From the NCBI GenBank assembly GCA_029264355.1, contig JARIBW010000006.1:1-64000 (forward strand): 64,000 nucleotides of DNA. Reading direction: 5' to 3'. Every line of letters starts with the position of its first letter. The first letter of the stretch is position 1. The notes under the pieces are model-generated. The model worked only from the letters and a program-made list of their open reading frames with translations, did no database searches and had not been told where the DNA came from. A program made the translations under genes and the position numbers. The DNA comes from Collinsella sp. GTDB taxonomy: Bacteria > Actinomycetota > Coriobacteriia > Coriobacteriales > Coriobacteriaceae. Positions 34,926 through 43,351 of this stretch are shown here, in pieces.

Positions 34926-35798
34926 ATGACAGATCAGTCCGCGCGCCGGGTCGTACTCGTCGTTTCCGATTCACTGGGAGTGACGGGTTACGAAGTGGCT
35001 CGAGCCGCATGCGGTCAATTCGACGGAGTCGATATCGCCATCGAGCGTCTCTCAAAGGTCAACGACGCATCCGTGGTCGAAGGGGCCGTCCGTCAGTTCT
35101 TGGACGAGGGGAGGGCGTTGAGCGTCCTGTACACCATCGCCGACGGATCCCTGCGTGACGAGGTCGGCGATCGCCTGAGGGCCATGGGGGTCAGCGGCGT
35201 CGATGTTCTCGGACCGGCGGTCCGGGCCCTCAGCGAGAGCTCGGGCATCGAGCCGAGCGGGATCGCGGGGTCCATCCATCGTACGGATGAGGAGTATTTC
35301 AGGCGGATCGAGGCCATGGAGTATTTCGTCGAGCACGATGACGGGCGCGGAGCCGATGACCTGGATGATGCCGATATCGTGCTCATCGGCATCTCGCGCA
35401 CGGGCAAGACGCCGCTATCCATGTATCTTGCGCATCTTGGCTACCGCGTTGCGAATATCCCGTTGGTTCCGGGCGTGGAGCCGCCCGAATCCCTGTTTTC
35501 GGCCGATCCCGGCAAGGTGTTCGGCCTCATCTCCACGACCGAGGTCGTGTCCACGATTCGAGACCGTCGCCTCGGCGACGATATGAGTCGCGCCGTCGCC
35601 TTCGATTACGCCGATCCCGATCGTGTCCAATCTGAGATGGATGATGCGCGGGCGCTCATCAAAAAGCTCGGATGCATCACCGTTCGCACGGATGGGAAGG
35701 CCATCGAGGAATCGGCGGCCGAGATTCTCGAGCGCATGAGACAGGTGCGAATCGGTCGCGAGCTCCGCCAAGGGCGCTTGAGTGCGCAATCGATTTAG
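34926..35798 (+). CDS. pdrP: Pyruvate, phosphate dikinase regulatory protein (DUF299)
   Basis: 290 residues. The bifunctional kinase/pyrophosphorylase family is recognised from VSDSLGVTGYEVARA at the start and the P-loop-like GISRTGKTPLSMYLA. These proteins inactivate PPDK by ADP-dependent phosphorylation of a threonine and reactivate it by phosphorolysis. The ATG at 34926 has GGAGGGGG upstream; the longer open frame over glyS is rejected. Its target gene ppdK follows after a 194-base gap, which strongly supports the assignment over the related PEP-synthase regulator. Confidence 0.93.
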   Translation: MTDQSARRVVLVVSDSLGVTGYEVARAACGQFDGVDIAIERLSKVNDASVVEGAVRQFLDEGRALSVLYTIADGSLRDEVGDRLRAMGVSGVDVLGPAVRALSESSGIEPSGIAGSIHRTDEEYFRRIEAMEYFVEHDDGRGADDLDDADIVLIGISRTGKTPLSMYLAHLGYRVANIPLVPGVEPPESLFSADPGKVFGLISTTEVVSTIRDRRLGDDMSRAVAFDYADPDRVQSEMDDARALIKKLGCITVRTDGKAIEESAAEILERMRQVRIGRELRQGRLSAQSI

Positions 35799-35823
35799 CA
35801 TGTTCTAGCTGGAGTGGTATCTT
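35795..35823 (+). promoter_or_regulatory. Candidate promoter of ppdK
   Basis: TTAGCA (35795-35800), 17-bp spacer, TATCTT (35818-35823) preceded by TGG as extended -10. This would give a leader of about 165 bases containing the palindrome and hairpin listed next. Confidence 0.4.
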
Positions 35824-35932
35824 CATAAGGTAACCATATGCACGACCGTCTGCCGCATGCATCGCGCCGTTCGGCCCCATATCCCCGCATCTTCACAGGT
35901 ATTTCCAATCGCCCCCGTAGAGTTCCCTTAAC

Positions 35933-35946
35933 CCGCATATATGCGG
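35933..35946. promoter_or_regulatory. Perfect 14-bp palindrome upstream of ppdK
   Basis: CCGCATATATGCGG, a fully symmetric sequence 47 bases before the ppdK start. It could be an operator for a dimeric regulator; no family can be assigned. Confidence 0.4.
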
Positions 35947-35961
35947 TATGGCAAACTTCGT

Positions 35962-35978
35962 GGCCCGGCAATCGGGCC
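35962..35978 (+). promoter_or_regulatory. Hairpin next to the ppdK ribosome-binding site
   Basis: GGCCCG and CGGGCC form a perfect 6-bp GC stem with a GCAAT loop, ending four bases before the GGGGG ribosome site of ppdK. There is no T-tract, so it is not a terminator; a role in translation control or mRNA stability is possible. Confidence 0.42.
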
Positions 35979-35992
35979 GATAGGGGGTCAGT

Positions 35993-38725
35993 GTGAGTAC
36001 GAAGCAGCGCGTGTACAAGTTCGGAGGCGGCGTGGCCTCGCCCGACGTCACCGAGGGTGACGCCTCGATGAACTACATCCTCGGCGGTAAAGGTGCCAAC
36101 CTCGCCGAGATGTGCCGGATCGGTCTTCCCGTGCCTCCGGGCTTCACCATCACGTGCCAGACTTGCGTCGAGTACGATGAGGCGGGAAATAATTGGCCCG
36201 AGGGAGCCCTCGACGAGATCGAGGCGGCGACGCGCGACCTCGAGTCCCGTATGGGCAAGCGCCTGGGAGACGCCGGGGACCCGCTGCTCGTCTCGGTCCG
36301 CTCCGGAGCCCCGTTCTCCATGCCGGGCATGATGGACACCGTGCTCAACCTCGGCCTCAACGACGAGTCCGTGTCGGGCCTCATCGCCCAAACCGGCAAC
36401 CCGCATTTCGCTTGGGATTCATACCGCAGGTTCATCCAGATGTTCTCGAACGTCGTGCTGGGCATCGACGCCGACTTGTTCGAGAACGCGATCGCCGAGC
36501 GCCGCCTGATCGCCGGGGTCCGCACCGACGCCGAGCTCTCAGATGGGGACCTTCGCGATCTCGTCGGTGAGTTCAAGGCGATCTTCGCTCGCGAGGTCGA
36601 TCCCGCGGCATATCCCGAGCTCGTCGTGAACGGAATCGTCACGTTCCCCGCCGATCCGCGTCTGCAGCTCCGCTTGGCCATCCAGGCCGTGTTCGGCAGC
36701 TGGATGAACGAGCGAGCCTGCATCTACCGTCAGCGCAACCGCATCCCCGACGACCTCGGCACCGCCGTCAACGTCCAGGTCATGGTCTTCGGCAACAAGG
36801 GCGAGACCTCGGCGACCGGCGTCGCGTTCACGCGCGATCCCGCTTGCGGCGCGCGGGGAACTTACGGAGACTTCCTCGTGAACGCTCAGGGAGAGGACGT
36901 CGTCGCCGGCATCCGCAACACCGAGTCGATCTCCGATCTCGCCTCAGTCCCCGGCCTGGAGGAGGCCGCGGCCGAGCTCGACCGAGTCTTCGGCATCCTC
37001 GAGGGCCATTATCGCGACATGTGCGATATCGAGTTCACCATCGAGCAGGGCAAGCTGTGGATGCTTCAGACGCGCGCCGGCAAGCGCACGGCCGCCGCTG
37101 CCCTGCGCATCGCGATCGACATGGTCGAGGAGGGCCTCATCTCCCGCGACGAGGCCCTCATGCGCATCGACCCCTCCCAGCTCGATCAGCTCTTGCACCC
37201 GCAGTTCGACACCTCCGCCGCTGTGGACGTGCTGGCGCGCGGCCTCAACGCCAGTCCCGGTGCCGCCGTCGGTGAGATCGTCTTCTCCTCCGACGACGCC
37301 GTCGCCCTCCACGAGGCGGGGCGTCCCGCCATCCTCGTGCGTTGGGAGACCAATCCCGATGACCTCAAGGGCATGGTCGCCGCGGAGGGCATCTTGACGA
37401 GCCATGGCGGGAAGACGAGCCATGCGGCCGTCATCGCTCGCGGCATGGGCACGCCGTGCGTCTGCGGCGTCGAGAGTTTCCGCATCGACGCCGCCGCAAA
37501 GGAGGTGCACGTCCTGGGTAGCGATATCGTGTTGCGCGAGGGCGATGTGATCTCCATCGACGGCGGCCGGGGCATCGTCGTCGCCGGGGCGGTGCCTCTG
37601 GTCAAGCCCGAGCTGACCGGCGACTTGGATACCGTCCTCAATTGGGCGGACGAGGTGCGCCTCGACGAATCCGCCGGTCGCGGATACCACGTTCGCGTCA
37701 ACGCCGACAATCCCGAGGACGCCGAACTCGCCCTCGAATTCGGCGCCGAGGCCATCGGCTTGTGTCGCACGGAGCATATGTTCCTGGGTGATCGCAAGCA
37801 GATCATCCAGTCCTTCATCCTCTCCGATGATCCCGGCGTTCGAGCCCAGGCGCTCGAGGACCTGCTCACCGTCCAAACCGAGGATTTCGTCGCCATGCTG
37901 CGGACCATGACCGGTCGGGACATGGTCATCCGCCTCATCGACCCGCCTCTGCATGAGTTCCTCGACGACCCGCGGGAGCTTGCCGTGAAGATCGCGCGCG
38001 AAGAGGCACTGGGGCGGGATGTCTCCGACGAACGCGAGCGCCTGCGCCTCATCGACGCAATGATGGAGTCCAACCCCATGCTCGGCCTTCGCGGCGTCCG
38101 ACTTTCCATCGTCTATGCCGATCTGCCGTTGATGCAGGTCCGCGCCGTCGCGTCTGCCGCCGCCCGTCTCAAGCTCGAGGGCTACGATCCTCGACCCGAG
38201 ATCATGATCCCGCTTGTGTCCATCACCGAGGAGCATGTCCAAACCCGCGCGGTCGCCGAGCGCGTCATCGCGGAAGTCGAGGCCGAGTACGGCGTGAAAC
38301 TCGACATCCCCATCGGCACCATGGTCGAGTTGCCCCGTGCATGCCTGGTCGCCGGAGAGATCGCGGCTCACGCGGACTTCTTCTGCTTCGGCACGAACGA
38401 TCTCACGCAGACGACCTTCGGATTCTCGCGCGACGACGCCGAGGCCAAGTTCTTGCCGGCCTACCTGCATGGCAAGGTCTTGTCCTCCAATCCCTTCGAG
38501 ACCGTAGACCCCGCCGTGCTGCAGCTCGTGAAGATGGCCGTCGAGTCGGGCCGCGCCGTCAAACCCGAGATGCATTTCGGCGTCTGCGGCGAGCACGGTG
38601 GAGACCCGACGTCGATCGTCGATTTCTTCAACACGGCCGGCGTCGACTACGTGAGCTGCTCCCCTTATCGCGTGCCGCTTGCGCGACTCGCGGCCGCGCG
38701 CGCCAAGCTCATCGCCACGCGCTAG
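35993..38725 (+). CDS. ppdK: Pyruvate, phosphate dikinase
   Basis: 910 residues, full length for the family. It interconverts pyruvate, ATP and phosphate with PEP, AMP and pyrophosphate. Order: ATP-grasp nucleotide domain (GGKGANLAEM near residue 25; SGAPFSMPGMMDTVLNLGLN), phosphohistidine domain with ILTSHGGKTSHAAVIARGMG (Thr before the catalytic His is the regulator target), and the C-terminal PEP/pyruvate barrel (GLCRTEHMF, CFGTNDLTQTTFG, CGEHGGDP). GTG start at 35993 with GGGGG upstream. It supplies PEP that the aro operon also needs. A strong terminator follows. Confidence 0.96.
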   Translation: MSTKQRVYKFGGGVASPDVTEGDASMNYILGGKGANLAEMCRIGLPVPPGFTITCQTCVEYDEAGNNWPEGALDEIEAATRDLESRMGKRLGDAGDPLLVSVRSGAPFSMPGMMDTVLNLGLNDESVSGLIAQTGNPHFAWDSYRRFIQMFSNVVLGIDADLFENAIAERRLIAGVRTDAELSDGDLRDLVGEFKAIFAREVDPAAYPELVVNGIVTFPADPRLQLRLAIQAVFGSWMNERACIYRQRNRIPDDLGTAVNVQVMVFGNKGETSATGVAFTRDPACGARGTYGDFLVNAQGEDVVAGIRNTESISDLASVPGLEEAAAELDRVFGILEGHYRDMCDIEFTIEQGKLWMLQTRAGKRTAAAALRIAIDMVEEGLISRDEALMRIDPSQLDQLLHPQFDTSAAVDVLARGLNASPGAAVGEIVFSSDDAVALHEAGRPAILVRWETNPDDLKGMVAAEGILTSHGGKTSHAAVIARGMGTPCVCGVESFRIDAAAKEVHVLGSDIVLREGDVISIDGGRGIVVAGAVPLVKPELTGDLDTVLNWADEVRLDESAGRGYHVRVNADNPEDAELALEFGAEAIGLCRTEHMFLGDRKQIIQSFILSDDPGVRAQALEDLLTVQTEDFVAMLRTMTGRDMVIRLIDPPLHEFLDDPRELAVKIAREEALGRDVSDERERLRLIDAMMESNPMLGLRGVRLSIVYADLPLMQVRAVASAAARLKLEGYDPRPEIMIPLVSITEEHVQTRAVAERVIAEVEAEYGVKLDIPIGTMVELPRACLVAGEIAAHADFFCFGTNDLTQTTFGFSRDDAEAKFLPAYLHGKVLSSNPFETVDPAVLQLVKMAVESGRAVKPEMHFGVCGEHGGDPTSIVDFFNTAGVDYVSCSPYRVPLARLAAARAKLIATR

Positions 38726-38759
38726 CAGCGCCCGTCCGGAAACAAGACCCCCTTTTCAT

Positions 38760-38794
38760 ACGGTGACCGCATTCGTGCGGTCACCGTACTTTTG
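38760..38794 (+). terminator. Terminator after ppdK
   Basis: Perfect 12-bp stem ACGGTGACCGCA (38760-38771) with TGCGGTCACCGT (38776-38787), capped by a TTCG tetraloop and followed by ACTTTTGG. Strong factor-independent terminator. Confidence 0.9.
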
Positions 38795-38825
38795 GTGTAC
38801 TTTCGTTAACATGCAGTCGAATGGA

Positions 38826-38831
38826 TACAAT
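38826..38831 (+). promoter_or_regulatory. Candidate -10 for the RNase J gene
   Basis: TACAAT in the 212-base gap after the ppdK terminator, giving a leader of about 100 bases. No convincing -35. The rest of the leader shows only a CGACGG/CCGTCG inverted repeat (38881-38886 and 38893-38898). Confidence 0.35.
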
Positions 38832-38937
38832 ATGCTCCGTATGCGTCCACGCATCTCGACGCGTATGGATTTGAATCGTGCGACGGCTTCGACCGTCGTT
38901 TTCGTTGCAGTGCAATCGAAAGGAGCCACATCAGTCT

Positions 38938-40617
38938 ATGGCAACCAACAACAAGAAATCGAACGTGACGCTCAAGGTCATCCCCCTGGGCGGTCTTGAC
39001 GGCATCGGCAAGAACATGACCGCCTTCGAGTGCGGCGACGACATGGTCCTCGTCGACGCGGGCCTCATGTTCCCCGACGACAACCAGCCCGGCATCGACC
39101 TCGTCCTGCCGGATTACACCTATGTGCTCGAGAACGAGCACAAGCTTCGCGGCATCATCATCACCCACGGCCATGAGGACCACACGGGTGCGTTGCCGTA
39201 TCTTCTGCAGGATCTCAACAACAAGGTGCCCATCTTCTCCAGCAAGCTCACCCTCGGCTTCATCGAGGGCAAGCTCTCCGAGTTCCGCATCCGCGCGCCC
39301 AAGTTCCGCGAGGTCAAGGGTGGCAGCCACATCAATCTCGGATGCTTCTCCGTGGAATTCTTCTCCACGACGCACTCCATCCCCGGAGCGCTCGGCGTGT
39401 TCTTGAAGACCCCCGCCGGCACCGTCGTCCACACGGGGGACTTCAAACTCGACCAGACCCCGATCGACGGCGTCACCCCCGACTATGGCGCGCTTGCCAA
39501 GTTCGGCAAGCAGGGCGTTGACCTGCTCATGTCCGACTCCACCAACGCCACCGTGCCCGGCTTCACCAAGTCCGAGGCCGAGGTCGGACCCTCGATCCTC
39601 CATGCGATCAAGAACGCCAAGGGACGCGTCTTCGTCGCCTCCTTCTCCAGCCACATCCACCGTTTGCAGCAGATCTGCGATGCGGCCAAGAAGTGCAACC
39701 GCAAGATCGTCGTCACCGGCCGCTCGATGCTGACCAACACGCGCGTCGCCCGCGAGCTCGGCTATCTCAAGGTCGACGAGAACGACTTGCTCGATGCCTT
39801 CGAGATCAACGGCATCCCCGAGGACAAGCTCGTCGTCATGTGCACCGGCTCCCAGGGCGAGCCGCTCTCCGCCCTCTCCCGCATGGCCAACGGCGAGCAC
39901 AAGACGCTTTCCATCCACGAGGGCGACACGGTGATCATCTCCGCCACCCCGGTCCCGGGCAACGAGAAGGCCGTCCAGCAGGTCGTTAACAGCCTGGCCA
40001 AGCTCGGGTGCGACGTGTACGACAAGAGCCGTGCGCTCGTGCATGTCTCCGGTCACGCCAGTCAGGAGGAACTCAAACTCATGCTCGCCCTCACCAAGCC
40101 GAGCTACTTTATGCCCGTCCACGGTGAGGCCGTCCATCTGCGCGCGCACGCCGCGCTCGGTCAGAAGATGGGCGTCCCCGCCAAGAACATCTTCGTGATC
40201 GACAACGGCGATTCGCTCGAGATGCGCGACGGCATCGTCAAGCGTGGGCGCTCCGTCGAGTCCGGCGTCGTCTACGTCGACGGCCTGCGCATCGGCGACA
40301 CCGACCCGATCGTCTTGCGCGACCGTCAAAAGCTCGCGAGCGATGGCATGGTGACGGTCGTGGCCATGCTCGATATGAAGCGAAAGAAGATCGGCGATCT
40401 CGAGTTCTCCGGTCGCGGCGTCTCGTTCCCCATCGACGACCGCTTCTCCGAGGACGCCTCCGCGGCCATTCAGCGCGCGATCGAGAAGGGCAAGTTCAAC
40501 TTCTCGAGTTCCGGCACGGACGCCATCCGCAAGGCCGTGCGCGATGCGCTCTCGAATTACATCTGGAACAACAACCGCACGCGACCGATGATCATCCCGG
40601 TCGTCATGGAGGTGTAG
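38938..40617 (+). CDS. rnj: Ribonuclease J
   Basis: 559 residues, a metallo-beta-lactamase fold ribonuclease for mRNA decay and rRNA maturation. Metal ligands are in HGHEDHTG near residue 80 and HTGDFK; the beta-CASP region has DSTNATVPGFTKSE, SFSSHIHRLQ, and VHVSGHASQEEL...MPVHGE. The ribosome site AAAGGAG is about 13 bases from the ATG, longer than usual; no closer in-frame start exists. ftsK follows after one base. RNase Y is also encoded in this window. Confidence 0.94.
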   Translation: MATNNKKSNVTLKVIPLGGLDGIGKNMTAFECGDDMVLVDAGLMFPDDNQPGIDLVLPDYTYVLENEHKLRGIIITHGHEDHTGALPYLLQDLNNKVPIFSSKLTLGFIEGKLSEFRIRAPKFREVKGGSHINLGCFSVEFFSTTHSIPGALGVFLKTPAGTVVHTGDFKLDQTPIDGVTPDYGALAKFGKQGVDLLMSDSTNATVPGFTKSEAEVGPSILHAIKNAKGRVFVASFSSHIHRLQQICDAAKKCNRKIVVTGRSMLTNTRVARELGYLKVDENDLLDAFEINGIPEDKLVVMCTGSQGEPLSALSRMANGEHKTLSIHEGDTVIISATPVPGNEKAVQQVVNSLAKLGCDVYDKSRALVHVSGHASQEELKLMLALTKPSYFMPVHGEAVHLRAHAALGQKMGVPAKNIFVIDNGDSLEMRDGIVKRGRSVESGVVYVDGLRIGDTDPIVLRDRQKLASDGMVTVVAMLDMKRKKIGDLEFSGRGVSFPIDDRFSEDASAAIQRAIEKGKFNFSSSGTDAIRKAVRDALSNYIWNNNRTRPMIIPVVMEV

Positions 40618-40618
40618 G

Positions 40619-43351
40619 TTGGCCCGCTCAGCCAATTCATCTGCAAAGAAATCTCCGGCACGTAAGAACAAGCAAGGGGCGGCCTCTGCGGCCGCCCCGC
40701 GCGGTCTGCGGGCAAACGAGGGCCGCGCTCCCGAGCCGGAGCGCGCCTTCGATTCGCTTATGGACGACACCGCCGGACGCGATATCGCGGGCATCGCGAT
40801 CGCCGTGGTCGCCGTCGTCTCGTTCATCGCCGTGGTCTCGCCCACGAGCGCGCCCGTTTCCAACGCCATCGCCGGCTTTTATCACCTGGGCTTCGGGCTT
40901 GGCGCCTATGTGCTGCCCTTCGCCCTGCTCATCTTCGCCGCCGGTCTCTTCTTGCGCGACCGTGCGCCCTTGGACGTCCGCACGCTCCTGGGCGGATCGC
41001 TCATCCTGTTGGGCGTGCTCGCCATCCTGTCTCTCTTGGTGCCCGGCACCGAATTCGCCACCGCCGCCATGTTCGAGGCCGAGGCGCTCTCCGCCTCGGG
41101 GGGCTATGTCGGGGCGTTCATTGCCAGCGCCCTGCAGCAGGCGCTTGGCAAGACCATCTCGCTCGTCGTTCTCATCGGACTCATCGTCGTCGGTTTCGTC
41201 GTGATCGGGTTCTCGGTCAGCTCCTTCATGCGCGCCGCCGCCGATCGCGCGCGCGGGATCGCGGAGCGCCGCCGCGTCAACGTCAACGACGCGCCATGGG
41301 GCGATGAGGACGCCCTGCGAGCCGCGGGCGGTCCCATGGCGTTCGGCGGTGCCGCCGGTCAGGGGGGCCTGTTCGACGATGCCGGTGCCGCGGAGACGAC
41401 CTTCCTGGGCACCCGTGAGACGACGGTGCTGGAGCTTTCCTCCACGGCGCCCGCGTGCCCAATCGAAGACGAGCCCGATCATGATGAGGACCCCTTCGTC
41501 GATCTGAGCAACCAGCTCGCCGCCGAGCGCGCCCAGACCACCCTCATACCCGTGCCCGATCGCTTCGACGGGGCCGATGGGGCAGACACCGGCGATGGGG
41601 GAGATTCACCCGCCAAAGCCGTCGACCCCGCTCTGGACGACGAGGAGGTCCCCCCGTTCGACGTCGACGGAGGGTCCGACTCGGTCGTCGAGACTGCCGA
41701 CGGCCCGCGTGAGATCCCGTCCTTCCTCAAAAGCCATGCCCCCGTCTCAACCTCCGATAACGCGGGCGCGGCGGCGCAGCCCCGGAAGGGGGCCGCTTCC
41801 GCTCGGATCGATTCGGGCGAGGCGGATATGGAGGATGAGGCGGATGAGGGGCGGCTTCAGCTGCCGTCGCTCAGCATGCTTCGCCACAACCCGCACTCCG
41901 CCGTCGCCGCCTCCTCGGACAAGGAGCTCGAGCAAACCGCCAACTCCCTGCAATCCACGCTGAACGAGTTCGGTCTCCACTCCCGTGTCGTGGGGTGGAT
42001 CTCCGGTCCCACCGTCACCACGTTCAAGGTCCAGCCCGGTGAGGGTGAGCGCGTCAGCCGCATTTCCAACCTCGAGGACGATATCGCGTTGTCGCTCGCC
42101 GCGCAGTCGGTCCGCATCTTCGCCCCGATTCCGGGGACCTCGCTCGTGGGCATCGAGATTCCCAATGCCAAGCGCCAAAACGTCAACCTCGGCGATGTCT
42201 TGCCCTATGTCCAGGGCGGACCGCTCGAGTTGGCCATCGGGCGCGATGCGGAGGGCCAGCCCATCGTCGCCGACCTCGCCAAAATGCCCCACCTGCTCAT
42301 CGCCGGCACGACCGGATCGGGTAAGTCGGTCATGATCAACTCCATCATCATGGCGTTGCTCATGAGGAGCCTCCCCGAGGATGTCCGCCTCATCATGGTC
42401 GACCCCAAGCGCGTCGAACTCTCGGGGTATAACGGCTTGCCGCATTTGTACGTCCCGGTCGTGACCGAGCCCAAACAGGCGGCGAGCGCCCTGCAGTGGG
42501 CCGTGTCCGAGATGGAGCGGCGCCTCAAGGTCTTCGAGCGCATCGGCGTCCGCAAGATCTCGACCTTCAATGAAAAGCAGGCCGCCGGCGAGTTCGACCA
42601 TTACGACAATCCGCCTGCCAAGATGCCCTACCTCGTCATCATCATCGATGAGCTCTCCGACCTCATGATGGTCGCGGGCAAAGACGTCGAGGCGAGCATC
42701 GTGCGCATCGCCCAGCTCGGCCGCGCGGCGGGCATCCACCTCATCGTGGCCACGCAGCGCCCCAGCTCCAATGTCGTGACCGGTCTCATCAAGGCCAATA
42801 TCACCAACCGCATCGCCTTCAACGTCGCCACGGGCATCGACAGCCGTGTCATCATCGACCAAATGGGCGCCGAAAAGCTCACCGGCTACGGTGACATGCT
42901 GTTCTCCAAGGTCGACTGGGGCAAGCCCAAGCGCATCCAGGGCTGCTTCGTATCCGACGATGAGATCAACGGCGTCGTCGACTTCGTCAAGGGTCAAGGC
43001 GCGCCCGATTACCATGAGGAGATCCTGTCCGCCGTGGCGCCCGCCACCATGTCCGGCGGGGGAGGCGGTGGCTTTTACAACGAGGCCCCCACGGAGGAGG
43101 ACCCGCTTTTGTGGGACGCTGCGAAGATCGTGGTCGAGTCGCAGCTCGGCTCCACATCCGGCCTGCAACGTCGTCTCAAGGTCGGCTATGCCCGCGCCGG
43201 CCGGATCATGGACATGCTCGAGGAGAAGGGCATCGTGGGACCACCGGACGGCTCCAAGCCGCGCGAGGTGCTCTACGACGAGGAGGGCCTCGCAGCGTTG
43301 CGCGCCGTCGAGGAGCCGTTGTCCGAGGAAGAGATTTTTGGAGGGATGTAG
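40619..43351 (+). CDS. ftsK: DNA translocase FtsK/SpoIIIE
   Basis: 910 residues. N-terminal membrane domain with about four helices (residues about 55-205), an acidic linker, then the motor: Walker A GTTGSGKS at residues 563-570, Walker B LVIIIDELSDLMM, and a C-terminal winged-helix gamma domain (SQLGSTSGLQRRLKVGYARAG). It pumps chromosome DNA through the septum. TTG start at 40619 with GGAGGTG upstream, one base after the rnj stop. The next gene starts immediately after its stop. Confidence 0.95.
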   Translation: MARSANSSAKKSPARKNKQGAASAAAPRGLRANEGRAPEPERAFDSLMDDTAGRDIAGIAIAVVAVVSFIAVVSPTSAPVSNAIAGFYHLGFGLGAYVLPFALLIFAAGLFLRDRAPLDVRTLLGGSLILLGVLAILSLLVPGTEFATAAMFEAEALSASGGYVGAFIASALQQALGKTISLVVLIGLIVVGFVVIGFSVSSFMRAAADRARGIAERRRVNVNDAPWGDEDALRAAGGPMAFGGAAGQGGLFDDAGAAETTFLGTRETTVLELSSTAPACPIEDEPDHDEDPFVDLSNQLAAERAQTTLIPVPDRFDGADGADTGDGGDSPAKAVDPALDDEEVPPFDVDGGSDSVVETADGPREIPSFLKSHAPVSTSDNAGAAAQPRKGAASARIDSGEADMEDEADEGRLQLPSLSMLRHNPHSAVAASSDKELEQTANSLQSTLNEFGLHSRVVGWISGPTVTTFKVQPGEGERVSRISNLEDDIALSLAAQSVRIFAPIPGTSLVGIEIPNAKRQNVNLGDVLPYVQGGPLELAIGRDAEGQPIVADLAKMPHLLIAGTTGSGKSVMINSIIMALLMRSLPEDVRLIMVDPKRVELSGYNGLPHLYVPVVTEPKQAASALQWAVSEMERRLKVFERIGVRKISTFNEKQAAGEFDHYDNPPAKMPYLVIIIDELSDLMMVAGKDVEASIVRIAQLGRAAGIHLIVATQRPSSNVVTGLIKANITNRIAFNVATGIDSRVIIDQMGAEKLTGYGDMLFSKVDWGKPKRIQGCFVSDDEINGVVDFVKGQGAPDYHEEILSAVAPATMSGGGGGGFYNEAPTEEDPLLWDAAKIVVESQLGSTSGLQRRLKVGYARAGRIMDMLEEKGIVGPPDGSKPREVLYDEEGLAALRAVEEPLSEEEIFGGM

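Noticed and set aside
36944..38596. 550-codon open frame opposite ppdK, and similar long antisense frames opposite aroA, rnj, ftsK, obgE and rny
   Set aside because: All are mirror frames of well-identified genes with biased composition and no motifs.
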